Origin: Cyanophora paradoxa
Lineage: Eukaryota; Glaucocystophyceae; Cyanophorales; Cyanophoraceae
Assembly (NCBI GenBank): GCA_004431415.1
Contig: QPMI01000679.1
Location: 1 to 64,000 of the forward strand
Length of the DNA: 64,000 nucleotides
Direction: 5' to 3'
Shown here: positions 8,666 to 21,900 of the stretch, one piece after another
Layout of the letters: each line of letters begins with the position of its first letter
How positions within the stretch are numbered: position 1 is the stretch's first letter
Notes under the pieces: model-generated
The model's database searches: none
What the model was told of the DNA's origin: nothing
Seen by the model: only the letters and a program-made list of their open reading frames with translations
Made by a program: the position numbers and the translations under genes

Positions 8666-11600
8666 ACTGATGGGGAGCCGTCTCCCTCCCCGTCGCCATC
8701 TCCTGCGTCCACGCCTTCCAGGCACGGGTCCTCGCTCGGCCGGTTCGGCAGCTCGGTCAAGAGCAAGAAGTGGGTTGCGTTGTACCAAAAGGGTTCGAAC
8801 CTGTCGCGTTCTGCCCCCCCTGGCGCTCGGCTAGGCCTACGCAGTCGCTGACCGCTCCGCACGTCATCCGCGCGCGCAGCGGCGGCCAAGTCCGATCCGT
8901 ACAGTGACTTCGATATTGAGCATATTCCGGCAGAGACCGCGGTGCGCTCCCCCTTCGTGTGAACACTTCACGCAACCGCTGCCGCTGACCGGTTGGGCCG
9001 TTGGGATTAGATCCGGCACTTCTACGGTCGGCCCCTTTGCCCGCCGATCCCGACCCCAGCCCCCTCTGACGCGCACCTCTGTCCCGCACAGACCCTCAGA
9101 AGAACGAGTGGTGAGCGGGACCCGCGGGGCGGCGCCCTCCCCTCCCCTCCCCACTCTCGCACCCCCCGACCGACGCCTTCGGGTCCGGTCGGACCGGCGC
9201 AGGCGGCAGAGCGTGACAAAGATCAAATTGGAGCCGAAGGCGTTCGGCAAGGGCGCCATGCGGAGTGCGTCGGGCCCCGGCCGGCGCCGGCGCGCGGCCG
9301 AGCGGGGCGGCGCGCAGGCTGCTACCGGATGAAGAAGCTGAGCAACTGGGTGCACGAGGAGAGCTGGCTGCACGCCTCCGACTACGTCGCCAAGTGCTAC
9401 ACCAAGACCCAGGCCCGCCGCCCCGCCGCCCGCGCCCCGCCCGCCCCGGCCTGACCCCGGCGGGTACGCGGCAGGACCCGGAGGTGAACCGGACGCTGTG
9501 CCTGACGGACATCAAGGCGCAGCAGACGGCCAAGCTCTTCGCCGAGCTCTACAACAAGGCGCACCCCCCCAAGGCCATCGACATGATGCAGGTCTACCCC
9601 CTCACTTCTTCTCCCCCCCCCCCCGCTTCGTTCTCAGGTGCGGGCAGGTATTCGGGGTGGAGCTGACGGACCGGCCGGGGAACCCGTTCTACTGCGTGGA
9701 GCGCTACCTGGAGGGGGAGTACATCAAGTACAACTCGAACGTGGGGTACACGGACGAGCGGCGGAACACGCCGCAGGCCTTCTCGCACTTCACCTTCGAA
9801 AAGTCGGGCGGCCGCCTCCTTGTCGTCGACATCCAGGGCGTCGGCGATCTCTACACGGATCCACAGGCTCGAACCCCGCCGGGGCCCCTTTCGGGGGGCG
9901 CCAAACCGAGCGGGGCGGGGCGGCAGATCCACAGCTACTGCGAGCCGGAGGAGTTCGGGGAGGGGAACCTCGGGATCCGCGGCTAGTGCGCGCGTACCCC
10001 CCCCTTCCCCGGCCCCGGATCGAACCCGACGCGGTGTGGGGGAAGCGTGTACTTCTTCCACACGCACAAGTGCAACCACATCTGCGAGCACCTCGGCCTG
10101 AAGCCGTTCGAGCACTACCCGGGGGAGCTGAACGTGACGATGTCGGCGGGGGAGCACTCGACGACGGCGTGGCGCTCGGCGGTGCACTTCGCGCAGACGA
10201 TGCGGCAGCGCGCCTCGGCCCTCGGCCAGACCGTCTCCCGCAGGCTCCACTCCCTTATGGAGGGGCCAGGTCCGTTGCCCCCGCCCTCCCGCCCTCCCGG
10301 CCCGCCCGGCCGCGCCTTCCGACGCCGCCGCCGCCGCCGCCGCCGCAGCGACGGCGGGCGAGCGGCCGGCGCCGCTCGCGCTGCCGATCTCGGTCGCGCC
10401 GCCGACGAAGCGGAACAGCAACGGGGCCCGCTCCGGTTCCGTGCCCAAGTCGGCGGCGGGGGCGGCGCCTGCGGCGGCGGAGGCGGCGGCGGGGGCGCTG
10501 CCGGCCGCGCCGGCGAAGCCGCCCACGCACCACTCGCCCTTCCACAAGGGCCTCATCTGCGTCGGCATCCTCACCGGCGCGCCCCCTACGCTCCCTCCGC
10601 CCCGGCCCCGACCTCCCTCCTGAGGCGCGGCCGGGCGGGGCGGGGCAGACATGCTGCAGGGGCTCGCGGCGGAGCACCGGCTGCGGGGCCGGCTGCAGGC
10701 GGCGGCGGACGAGGTCAAGAGCATCCTCGAGGAGCTCACGCGCGACGTCCGCCCGCCCGCCCGCCCGCCCGCCCGACCTCCTTGTCCTTCCGGGGCGGGC
10801 CCGCCTCACTCAGTCTTCTGCAGGACGAGCCGGCGGCGGCGGCGGCCGAGGCGGCCGCGACGGCGGCGGCAGCGGCGGCGGCGGCGGGCAGCTCGTCGCC
10901 GCCGAAGGGGGCGGCGGGGGCGGCAGGGGCGGCCGCGCCGGCGGCGGGGGCGGGACAGTCGGCGCTGGCGGCGATGATCGCGGCGAGCCGGGATGCGGGG
11001 GGCGCGGCGTCGCCGCCGCCGGACGCGAGCTCAGACGCGACGTCGAACGCGTCGGCGTCGGTCTCGCGGAGCGACCTGGGGGCCGTCGTGCTGCCCCCCA
11101 ACTCGCCCTACGCCGAGCGCCTCCTCCCGGACGGCTCCCCCGCCCTCCACGGCCACCCCGCCCCCCACCACACCCTCCCCCAGGCCCGCCCGCCCGCCCC
11201 GCCCCCCTCTTCCCTTCCCGCCGCGCCCTCTCACCCCGTACTCCCCTTCCTCAGGTCCTGGGCCTCGTGCACCGGCAGCTCGCCCTCATGTACGACGTGC
11301 GCCGTACCCCCCTCCCGGTGTTCCCCCCCTTTCCCCACCAGCTCCCCGCAGAGCGAGGCCCAGAACCCGAACTTCGTTCGCCCGGCCGACGACGCCCTCC
11401 CCAAGGCCGTCATCTTCCACTACGGTGCGGTACCCCCCGGCGGGGCCGCCCCCCGTCCCTCCCGACGCCCCCCGCAGAGAAGGCGGCGGAGTACGGGTGC
11501 GTGGCAGCTCAGCTGGCGCTGGCGAACGCGCTGGCGGGCCTGCCGACCTCGGAGCTCGCCAACGCCGGCCTCGGGCGCGACGCTGCCGCTGCCTTCCGCT

Positions 11601-12155
11601 GGGCCCACGCCGCCGCCGAGCTCGGCTCGCGCGTGGGCGCCATCAAGGCGGCGCGGGCGCTCGAGGCGGGCGAGGGGGCGCCCCGCAAAGACTACGCTGC
11701 GGCCGCCGCCATGTACGAGCGCGCCGCCGGCTGCGAGGTGCGGCGCTTCCCGCCCGGCCCGGCCTTGCCCGGCCCAGGCCTGAAGCCGGCGCAGAAGCTG
11801 GTGGACGACGACGTCTCGGGCTCCTTTGAGCTCGAGGTCGACGACCACGAGCTCTGGGCCGCCGGTTCGACTCCCGCCGGGTCCGCTTTCCACGCGCTGA
11901 CGGGGGGCGGGGGCGGGGCAGTGGGGGCGCTGCACGGGAAGGGCGGGCACGGGCTCGGGGAGGGCCCGGCGTACGACAAGGCCCAGGAGGCGTACCTCAA
12001 GGCCGCCGAGGCCGCCGAGGCCGTCATGAAGGCCCGCCACGCCCCCGCCCCGCCCCGCCCGTGGACCTTTGAATCTCCCCTGATCATGAGCGCAGGCAAA
12101 GAAGGCGGCGACGTACTACGCCCTCGCGGAGCAGATGGAGGCCAACATGGGCTGA
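8666..12155 (+). CDS. EEF2K: Eukaryotic elongation factor 2 kinase (alpha-kinase) with C-terminal Sel1-like repeats
   Basis: A Ser/Pro-rich leader is followed by VKSKKWVALYQK spliced to AAAKSDPYSDFDIEHI, aligning with the calmodulin-binding and DPW segment of eEF2 kinase. Then come PQKNEW, KIKLEPKAFGKGAMR, CYRMKKLSNWVHEESW, ASDYVAKCYTKTQ, NPFYCVERYLEGEYIKYNSN, and the alpha-kinase catalytic segment HFTFEKSGGRLLVVDIQGVG with DLYTDPQ|IHSYC, GNLGIRGYVYFFHTHKCN and HICEHLGL. The enzyme phosphorylates eEF2 to slow translation elongation, with Ca2+/calmodulin control. An Ala-rich linker separates the kinase from Sel1-like helices (AEYGCVAAQLALANAL; AFRWAHAAAELGS; YAAAAAMYERAA; last exon KKAATYYALAEQ) and a stop at 12153. 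Donors at 9413, 9867 and 12032 are GC. The first exon start is not resolved; the leader is open from upstream of 8666. Confidence 0.88.
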
Positions 12156-12920
12156 GGCCCGCCCCCGCGAGCGCCCGCCGGCGCCGCCGCGGCCCGTGGC
12201 CAGCTGCACTGTGGCAGCTTTGGCGATGCGGCGCTGATGCAGCGACTGCTAGCCGAGCTTTTTCGATATATCGACATCGATGCTTTGTTTCGCGAATTTC
12301 AATTCGATGCTGCACACAGCTCCGCGGGGCCGCGGCAGGCCGCGCGCGGCCGGCGGCTGCGAGCTCCAGCTCGATCGCGAGCTCGAGCTCGCCTCCGAGT
12401 CTCGCCCCCCCCCCCCCTCCCCCCCTCCCCTTTTTTTCCCGTGACGCCGTCAACCCCAACCAAGCTGCCGCCTCAACGACCGTAGACGCCCGGCCGGACT
12501 TTCCCATCTCTCTCCGAGCTCCTCGCCGTGCTCTCAAGGCCAGAAGCACGGAATTCGAACAGAGGATAGCGCGGGCGCGCCCTGTGCAAGCGCAGCTCGG
12601 ACAAGTTCCACCAAGCTGCAGCTGCTCGTCCGCAGCACCGCGAGGCACACTTTTCGAGCCAAGAGCAGCGATTTCAAGCAGCTTCTAGACAGCGCAGCTC
12701 GCGCAGCCCGATCCCTGATGATCTCTCCTTCGAGCTCCGGCCGCGTACGCGTGCGGCGAGGGGCGGACGAGACGCACAGGCCTAGGCACTGGAGAGCGCG
12801 GAGAGGAGATGCCTGCGTCGTTCATTAGCCCAGCGCGCGCCAGCTGGCCCCCGCTCGTCGGGCGCGTCGAAGCGGGCGGAGTACTAGTTTCCCCTCGAGC
12901 TCGGTGGCGCGCGGCGGCCG
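12156..12920. other. Intergenic between eEF2 kinase and the giant surface-protein gene
   Basis: The interval between two codirectional genes contains a C/T-rich run near 12403-12438 and several palindromic words (TCGATATATCGA, GATATCGA-like). Long open frames across it are not supported by any family pattern. It should hold the 3' end of eEF2K and the promoter of the downstream gene. Confidence 0.45.
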
Positions 12921-15900
12921 ATGAGGGACGCGGAGAGCGGTGACTGCCACGGCGGCCAGCTTGCGGAGCGGAGAGCCTGGCAGCGGGCGCGTGGCGGCCC
13001 AAGCCCCAGCGCCCGGGCCCGCCGGCCGCCGCCGGGGGAGAGCGCTAGCTCGAGGCGGCCGCGAGCTGGAGAGCGGCCGGCGCGAGCGGGCGGCGCCGCC
13101 GCGCTCCTGTGCCTTCTGGCGCTGCGGCTGCTCGGGTCGGCGCGGGCGGGGGCGCCGGTGATGCCGGAGGGCCGCGCGAACCTGCGCGTGCTGATGCTCG
13201 TCCACCCGAGCCGGGCCGACGTGAACTACGCCGGCCTGCCGCTCTGCGTGGGGCGCACCGTCAGCAGCGGCACGTACCTCGTGATCTCGGAGAGCACGTG
13301 CTTCTCGGGCGCCTCCGACCTACCCCTGTACTTCACCCTGGCCCCCGGCACCACCGATCTCTACTACATCGTGCGCGCGCCCCGCCGCCCCGTCCCGCCC
13401 CGCACCGCACCGCCCCGCCCCGCCCCGCCGCTGCTCGAGAGCTCGCGCTGAGCTTTCGCCGCAGCGCTTCGGACTCGACGACTCGGTGGTCAACGGCGGC
13501 TGTGCGCGCGCGACGCCCCCCCCCCCCCCCCCCCCCGCCCGCCCGCGCGCCCGCGCCGCGCGCCCAGCGATCGCGAGCGCCTCCGATCCGCAGGGAGCAT
13601 GTACCCCACGCGGTCCGAGTTCACGGGGGTGCCCCTCCAGCAGCTGCGCGTCGCCTGGTGGCGGGGTAGCCCCAGCTCCGAGGCGAACGGCTGGGTACCC
13701 CTCGCGGCTTCCCCTCCCCCTCCGGCCCCTCCCTGAAGCCGGCGGGCCGCCAGCTCGAGATCGAGTACGGTGGCGCCTACTGCATCGAAGCGGTCATGGT
13801 GCGGTACCCCTCCCCTCCCCTCCCCCCCCCTCGAGCTCGCCCCCCCGGCCGACGGCGAGGGGCAGCCGTACTACGGGTGGGCGGTAGAGTGGAAGGGCTG
13901 CACGGGATCGGAGCTGCAGCGGTGGCAGATCGCGTTCCCCTCCGGCGGCATCGACTACCCGACCAAGCCCCCCGCCGTCCCCGCCACCGGCCCGCCTCGC
14001 CTCCGACCCCCCGCCTGTTTTTCGAATTCGCCACTTACCCCCACGGTGCTCATTCTCCGCAGGGGTCCTTTTCGGAACGGTGGGCGGCACGGCCGGGCCC
14101 CGCTCCATCAGGTACCCCCCTCCCCTCCCCCCCACCCCCCTTTCCCCCCATTCGGGGCCCGCGTGCTGAGGGGGGTCGGGCGGCGGCAGCGTACCCCCCT
14201 TCGCCCTGTCCCCGCCGTTCACGATGGAGGTGTGGGTAGCCCCCCGCCAGAACCAGGCCTACGGCAGCCGCCTCTTCGGTGCGCCCCGCGGCCGGCCCGC
14301 CGGCCCCCGCCCGGATCCCGGGAGGATCGGCCGGGCCCGGGTTCGAATCCCGGTGCAGACTTTGCGGACCCGGATCTCTACTCGCGGACGAACATCCGCG
14401 CCCTCTCCGCCGCCTTCTGCCCCGCCGAGCGCCCCGCCTGCAGCGTCCGCCCCCGCGCCGCGCCCGCCCCGCACGCCGGCCCCGCTCGAGCCGGGCCGGG
14501 GCTGGCCGGGGCGGGGCAGGTGGGCGCCGGCGGGCTGGCGCTGGAGGTGCGGGCGCACGATGCAGCGGGGGCTCTCCTCGCCTCCAGCGTCCTGTTCACC
14601 GGCGCCAGCGCCATCCCCGTCCGCCCCGCCCCGCCCGCCCCGCCCCGCCCCGCCCCGCCCCGCCCCGCCTTTACATCTCTCTCCCCATCAGATCTCGGCG
14701 GCGCCCTCGCACGTGGCGATTGCGTGGGGCGCCCCTGACGCCTCCGGCCTCTGCCCCCTCTCCGCCTTCCTCAACGGTACCCCCCGCGCCCACGCCCGCG
14801 CTCGCGCCCCGTCGGCGCTTCCCTCTGACGCCGGCGGCCGTGCTCTCAGGGGTGCTCGTGCACTACGGGACGGTGGCCTCGCCGCCGGCGGCCGCACGCG
14901 CCAGCGGCCTCCTCGGCGGCCCCAACGAGTGGGCGCGCTCGCCCCGCTTCCTACGTTGCCGCGCCGGGCGGGGCTGAGGCCTGGGGCGCGGGCCCGCAGG
15001 GGGCGCCGCACGCGACGGACGTGCTGCTGGCGGAGCTGCGGGTGTGGCCGGCGGCCCTCTCGCCGGCGCAGGTCGACGGCTCCTACCGCGGGACGCTGCC
15101 CCCAGGGGCTCCCCTCCTCCGCTACCGCCTCGACGACTGCGCCGCCGCCGGCGTCTGCCCTCGCCTCCGCCCCCGCTTCAGCTTTTGCCCTCTGAACTGA
15201 GTGAGAGCAGCTGGCGCGGGTGGCGGTGGACAGCTCCGGGGCGGCGCTGCACGGGGCGCTCAGCGGCGACGTCGAGTTCGTGTGCTCCGGGGGCTCCCCG
15301 CCCCCGCCCCCGGAGCGCCTCTCGGCCCCCGCCATCCTCTCCCTCGCCGCCACGGGCCCCCTCTCGGTCGCAGCCGTTCTGAAGTTCACGGCGGGCGAGG
15401 GCGCCGCCCGGCTCCAGCTCTCCTGCACGGCCCCGGGCTACGCCCCCCTCGTCAAGTCCGTGGCGGTCTCTGACGCGGACGCGGCGGGCGGCGGCGGCGG
15501 CGTGGCGGTGGCGCTGGCGGTCGAGCCGTCCTTCGGGGACGACTACCGCCTCACCTGCGGCGCCGTCGCCGTCAAGGCCCGCCCGCCCGCCAGCCGCCCG
15601 CCAACCGCTCCGCTCCGCTCCAGGCCTGACGGACACGCGCACGGTTTCCTCGCAGGCCTCGGGCTTCTCGTCGACGCCGTCGGTGGCGGTGGCGGCGACG
15701 GTCTTTGGGAGCGCGTCGCTGTCGGGGAAGGCGCAGTCGGCCCTGCTGCCATCGGGCAGCGCCGCCGCCTCCAACGCCCTCCCCCGCGTCGGTGCGCACG
15801 CGCGCCCAAAGAAGCGCCGGCTAGGCACCGCTGAGCCGAGGGAGGGCAGGGACGGGCCTGCCGCTGGGCGGGGGCGGCGGGGCGGTGCTCGTCGCCGCGA

Positions 15901-18900
15901 CGGCGCTGCCGGGCTACCCGCTGGGCGCCCGCCCGGCCTCGCGGCGGCTCGCCCTCGTGGCGCGGCGCGAGGGCGCGCTGCTGCTCTGCGAGTACGACGT
16001 CGACGCGGGGGCCTGCGGGGCCCTCGTACCCCTCCCCTTCCCCGGCCTCTCAGCCGAGACCCGCCTCGACTTCTCGTTCGCCTCCCTCTCCCCGTGGCCC
16101 GCCAAGGCCCGCCCGACTCCGTACCCCCATCCGTTCCCCCCCCCCCTTCTTTCTGTTTACACTCCGCAGGACCCGGACGTGTTCCTTCCCCCCTGGGACC
16201 TGGCGGCGGCGCAGGGGGACTGGGGCTGGGGTACAGACGCCTACGCGCGGCGGGCCTCGCTCCTAGGGCGCGAAGTCGCCCGCCTGCTCCTGCCCCCCTC
16301 CGAGTGCCGGGGCGCCGCCTGCCTCGGCTTCGCCCCGCGCCGCTGGGCGGGGTACGCCTACTCGTCCGGCTGCGAGGAGGGCGCGCGGCGGGGCGCGCTG
16401 CGTGCGTGGCCGGCCGGCGCCTGTCCCACCGCCTCGGCGCTGGAGCGGGCGGTCCCGGCGGCGGCCTTCGCGCACGACTTCCGCCACTTCCGCGCCGCGT
16501 ACGAGCGCCGCCTCTACGAGTCCCTCTCCGGCCTCTCCTCCGGCGACGACGAGCGGCGCGCCCCGTCTAAAGCTTGTCCTTGACCTTCGAATTTTGCCTT
16601 AAGCTGTTCTTGACTTTCGCGCAGGACGGGGTGGCTGGGGCACCTCTCGTCCTTCTACCTGCACTCCCCCTCGGTGCCTTCAAATTCAAATTCGTTCGCT
16701 TCAACGCTTCGGTTCGGTTTCTGAGGCCGCCCGGGCAGCCGACGGGGAGCGGGGGCAGCGCGGGGGCGCACGCGGGGCGGCACCGGCAGCTGCAGGCCGA
16801 GCGGCTCGCGCGGGCGGCCTCCGCCTCCGCCTCCGCCTCCGCCTCCGCCGGGGACGGCGCGGCCCTCGGGCTTGACTCGCACGCCTTTCACGAAGCCACC
16901 GCCTGCCTCGACTGTGAGTTTCGGCCGCCCAGGCGGACGGACGTCTTTAAGCTGAAGCCTAAGCGTAATGAATTAGAGGCCCCTGCGCGCTCTTGCAAGC
17001 TTCTGCGCGCGCCCGCTAAACTTGAGAGATTCCCCAGCTTTCATTCTTGAGCTTACTCTAGCCTTTTCGGCGCAGTCTACGACGCGGAGCCGGTGGGGGC
17101 GGGGATGCAGCTGACGCCCGAGGGGCGGGAGACGGCGGCGGAGGTGGCGTGGGCGACGGGCGCCGGGCACGCCGCGATGCTCCTGCAGGAGACGCGCGCC
17201 TTCGCCTTCTGGGGCCGCGGCGCCGCCCTCTTCGCCTCCTGGGCCGCCTCAGGCCCCGACGAGGTCGTACCCCTCGCGAAGGCCCGCCCGCTCGTTTTCG
17301 AATTTGATCCTTTCGATCGAATTGAGCCGTTCTTAAAATGGATTGCAGGCCTGCTCGCTGTTTCACGGAGTGGCCTTCCTCCTGTTCGACGCGGCGGCCC
17401 TCGCCCCGCCGGGGTACTCGCCCTCCACGGCCTCCACGTACCCCCCGCCGCGCTGGCCGGCGGCCGACGGCGCGGCCTCGTTCGCGGACGTGTACCCCCC
17501 CGGGGCGTCGGCGCAGGCGATGGCGGCGGACGGGCGCCTCGCGGAGGGGGGCCCCCTCATGTACCACGCCGTCGTCCGGTTCGAATCAGCTTCGAGCCGC
17601 TTGAATTCAATTCCCGTGTATCCTAGTATAAGATCCGGTGCCCGCAGGGTTCCCTTTTTCCCGTTCTCGCCGCCGGCGTGCGGGGCGGCGCTCACGGCCG
17701 GCCTCTGCCCCACGCGCCTCATCGCGCACGTCACCGCCCTCCTCTCCTGGCCCGCCCCGCCCCTTTCGAGTCTTTCTTGAGCTCGTGTGATCTGTCGTGC
17801 AGGGAGGTGCGGCCGGAGACGGCCGTGGAGCGGGCCTCGGGCCTGCGGGCGGCCAACGCGTCGTTCCCCTCCCCCGCGACGTACCGCGCGAGCCGGGCGG
17901 CGCCCTCGGCGCCCCGCGTCCTCCGCACCGACTTCGTGCCCCTTGAGGACCAGTGGATCGTGCAGAACGAGCGGCCCCTGCAGAGCGGCCACGGCCACGG
18001 CGTGCGCCCGGCCCGCGCCTCGAATTCCGACTCGCTCTGATTTGATCCGCTAATTCGATCCGCTCGCAGTACCTGGAGGGACGCTTCGTGGACCCCCCCG
18101 AGGGCCGGCGCGCGCGCTCGCGGCCCCGCTCCTCGAGCTCCGCTCCGCCCCGGCTATTTATAACTCGGGAACGTACCCCTTGCAGGTTCGCCTTCTACGT
18201 CACGGGCGACCAGATCGTCCGCGTCCGGTGCGCCTCTGCTTCTACAACAGAATATCCGGCTGCCAGTTTTTCGCGCTGAGGCCGGCCCTGCAGGAAAGTG
18301 GACTCGTACCAGAGCGGGATGGCGGGCTCCGTCGACGGCGCGGCGCGCATCTACGGCGGCGACGGCTGGCGCCCCAGCCGCGCCGAGTGGACCAGCGTCG
18401 CCGCCGCCGCCTACAAGGACGGCGCCCTCTTCCTCTTCCGCGAGGTGAAAAACACATAAGAAGGCCGTTCTGGAAGGATTAAAAACAGCTATAGTGACTT
18501 CGACTTCGGCCGCAGGTGCACACGGCGGGGAACACGCGCTCGTTCGCGTTCGGGACGGCGGGCCCGCGGCCCGTGCTCCTCCTCGCGCGCCGCCTGCAGC
18601 GGGCGGCGGCGCGCGCGCCCTCCTCGCAGCTGCTGCGGGTGCGGGGCGTGGACGCCGAGTACCCCCCCGGCTCCTTCTCCCCCCTTGTGGACGTCCTCCT
18701 GCCCGACGCCCCCGCCGGGGTACTCGCCCTCGCCGCCGTCGACGACTTCGCCGGCTCCTCGGAGCCCATGTTCGGGTTCGATTCGGAGGGGGGGGAGAAG
18801 GCGGACCCGGGCGCCCCGTACCCCCTCATGGACGCCCTCCTCTTCGTCGTCTCCGAACCGTGCGCTCTCTCTCAATTTTCAAACTGAATCGTTTAAATTT

Positions 18901-21900
18901 GAATTTTCTGGGGCGGGTCCAAGCTGAATTCGAGTTTCTGGGGCGGGTCCAAGCTGAATTCGAGTTTCTGGGGCGGGTCCAAGCTGAATTCGAGTTTCTG
19001 GGACGGGTCCAAGCTGAATTCGAGCCGTATACGTAGCTTTAAGCTTTTGGCTTCGAATTCTAATTCTAAGGCCCCCGCCGCGCGCCGCAGGCCGGGCGTC
19101 TTCAAGATCCACACCAAGTGCCCGCCGGGGACCCGCTGGAACTGGGAGCAGGCCCGCCCCGGCGCTGCGTCCGACGACGCCGGCGGCAACGCGGCGCCGT
19201 GCCGCCCGCTGCCGGCCGGCCGCTACTCGGACCGCGCGGGCCTCCTCCTCGACGCGGACGCGCCGCTCTGCTGGGCGGGGAGCTGGAGCGGGCCGGGCAG
19301 CACGGCCTGCACGCCCTGCAGGCCCGGCACGAGCTCCGCCGAGGGCGCCTCCGCCTGCTACGGTGCGCCCCGCGCCGGTAAGTTGCCAGCTCATGATCAG
19401 CTGACCCGCCGCCTTCTTGCAGCGTGCCCGCAGCACACGGCGTCGATCGCGGCGGGGGGCGCCTGCACCGAGTGCTGGGCCATCTCAGGGTACGAGCAGT
19501 TCCGCTACAGCTACTTCACCCCCCGTGCCGGCTGGGACATGACCTGCGCCCTCTGGTACCCCCCTTCCCCCCTCCCCTTTCGATGCACGCTGATGGGTGA
19601 TGGGTGATGCGCAGCCCGCCGGGGTACTACCTGAGCGAGCCGGGGGGCGCGCAGTGCCTGGCGTGCCCGAGCCACCAGTTCAGCTTCATCTACGGGGCCG
19701 TCTCGCGCTGCGAGGACTGCCCGTGGGGCATGACCCCCTCCTCCGACCGCTCCACGTGCCTCCCCTGGTCCGAAGCTCGAGCAAAGCTGTCGCGGTCGTT
19801 CGTCGTCTTCTTTCGGAAGCTTTAACTTCGATCTCGCAGCCCGGAGGGGACGTACCAGGCGGTGCCGAGCGGGCCGTGCGCGCGATGCCCGGCGGGGACC
19901 ATCGGGCGGCAGCGCGCCCTCGAGCCGCCCGTGCTCGTCGGGCCGGCCTTCCGCCAGCTCGTGCTCGCCCGCGTCGGCCAGACCCTCGCCTGCGAGCCCT
20001 GCCCCCCGGTGCGCGCGCCCTCGAGCTCCCAGCTGGACTTCACTCGATTTCATCTTAGCTTGACTTAAATAAATAAACTAGCTTGGCTGAACTTAAATAA
20101 ACTCTATTTGATTTTAGCTGGGCTTAGCCTACAATTGTATTAGCTTAACTGAACTAAATCAAACTCGATTTGATCTTAGCTTTACTTGGCTCGGCTTACT
20201 TCACTTTGCTGCAGGGGACGGTGCCGACGCGGGTCGGGGAGGCGTGCGCCGCCTGCCCGCCGGGGACCGAGCGGCCCTCGCTCGGGCAGCTCGCCTGCGC
20301 GCCCTGCCGCGTGGACTTTGCGGCCCCCGCGGGGGGCCTCTGCGCCCCCTGCCCCCGCGGCTTCGTCTCCACCGCCGACCGCCTCCAGTGCACCCCCTGC
20401 GCCCCCGGTTCGACTACGGCTCGATGAATCCGATCCCATCGAAACCCCTCACGCTCCGGCCGCGGGCAGGGACGTACGAGGCGGAGGATCGGCCCGGGGT
20501 GTGCCTGCGCTGCCCGGAGAACAGCGTCGCGCCGTACCCCGGGGCCGCCGCCTGCGCCCCCTGCGACCCGGGCCACGTCTCCTCGTCCGACTCGCGGTGC
20601 GCGGCGACTCGCATAAAATCTTAGCCGAGCTCTTAAGGAGCAGATAGAAATAAAGAGCGGGTCTCTTAATATGCGAGAGAGCAGGTCTTAAGGAACAGAG
20701 AGAAAGCTTAAGAGCGGGTCTCTTATAATGCGAAATCAACTTGGTTCATGATCACGGCCCCGCCGTTGACCATGGTCCCCCCCGTCGGCTTAAACCCGCG
20801 GCCAGCCTTCGAATTCGCCGCCTGATCCCCCGCCGCCGCCCGCAGGCTCTGCCTCCCCTGCAGCCCCGGTCCGACGCCTGCACCTCGCGCCCTCGACCTC
20901 GACCTCGCTGACTGGTCCCGGGCGCCACTCCAGGGACGGTGCGGGGGGCGAACGAGACGGCGTGCCGGCCGCTGGGGCCCGGCCTCGTCTCCCCCGCCGG
21001 GGCGCGGGCGGCCGCCGGCTGCGCCAACGGGAGCGTGCCGGCCCTCTCACGCGACTCGTGCCTCCCGTGCCCCAAGGGCCCGCCCGCCCGCCCGCCCCCC
21101 CGCCCCCTCCGCTCCCGTCGCCGCCGCTCTTCTTCTTCTGATCGATATCGACGTGCGCAGGGACCTACCAGGGCGGTGCCGACGGGCTGGAGTGCCTCAG
21201 GTGCTTCCATTTAGATTCCTCGACCGAAATTGGCCGAAATTGCGCTCCGCAGCTGCCCGGCGAACCACGCGTGCGGCCACGAGGGCTGCCTCGCCTGCTC
21301 CGCGTGCCCCGCCGGCTCCGTCGCCGCCGCCGACCTCCAGAGGCGCCCCCTTGTTTCTTCTTCAGACCCCTTACGCTTCTTACTTCTTCTTCTTTCTGAG
21401 TCGCGTTCTATATTTAGCTGCGTGGAGTGCCCGGCGGGGAGCTACCGCTCGGCGGCGATGGCGCGCTGCGAGCCGGCGCCCCGCGGCGCCGTCGCGGCCC
21501 GCGGCGCCGCCGCCTTCGCGTTCTGCGCGGAGGGAACGGTGCCGAACGGGGCGGCCACAGACTGCGCGCCGTGCCCCCGCGGCACCTTCTGGACCACCAA
21601 CTACACTTGCCTGAGGCGCGCGCGCCCGCGATCCCCGCGCTCGACTCGCTCCGTCTAACTCGTAGCAGCTGCCCCATCAACACGGCGTCTTCGTCCCTGG
21701 GCGCCCTGGCGTGCTCGCCCTGCGGGGCCGGCCGGGCGGCGGCAGCGGACGGGCAGACGTGCGGGCCGTGCCCGGCGGGGACCTACCGCGCGGAAGGGAT
21801 GCCGTCCTGCGAGCCGGTCCCGGAGGGCACCGTCTCGGACCCGGGGCGGGCCACGTACGCGCCCTGCGGCGCCGGCTTCCTTCCCAACGCCGCCCGCGAC

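Noticed and set aside
9638-12688. 1016-codon plus-strand open frame as one protein
   Set aside because: It runs through exons and introns of eEF2 kinase in the wrong frame and is Arg/Pro-rich; GC-rich DNA yields such spurious frames. The conserved kinase residues lie in other frames.
14331-14355. tRNA gene at the perfect T-arm motif
   Set aside because: No A box, anticodon arm or acceptor stem upstream; it lies directly before a splice acceptor. Kept only as a motif observation.
18911-19030. CRISPR-like array
   Set aside because: Units are contiguous 30-mers without spacers, within an intron of a eukaryotic gene.
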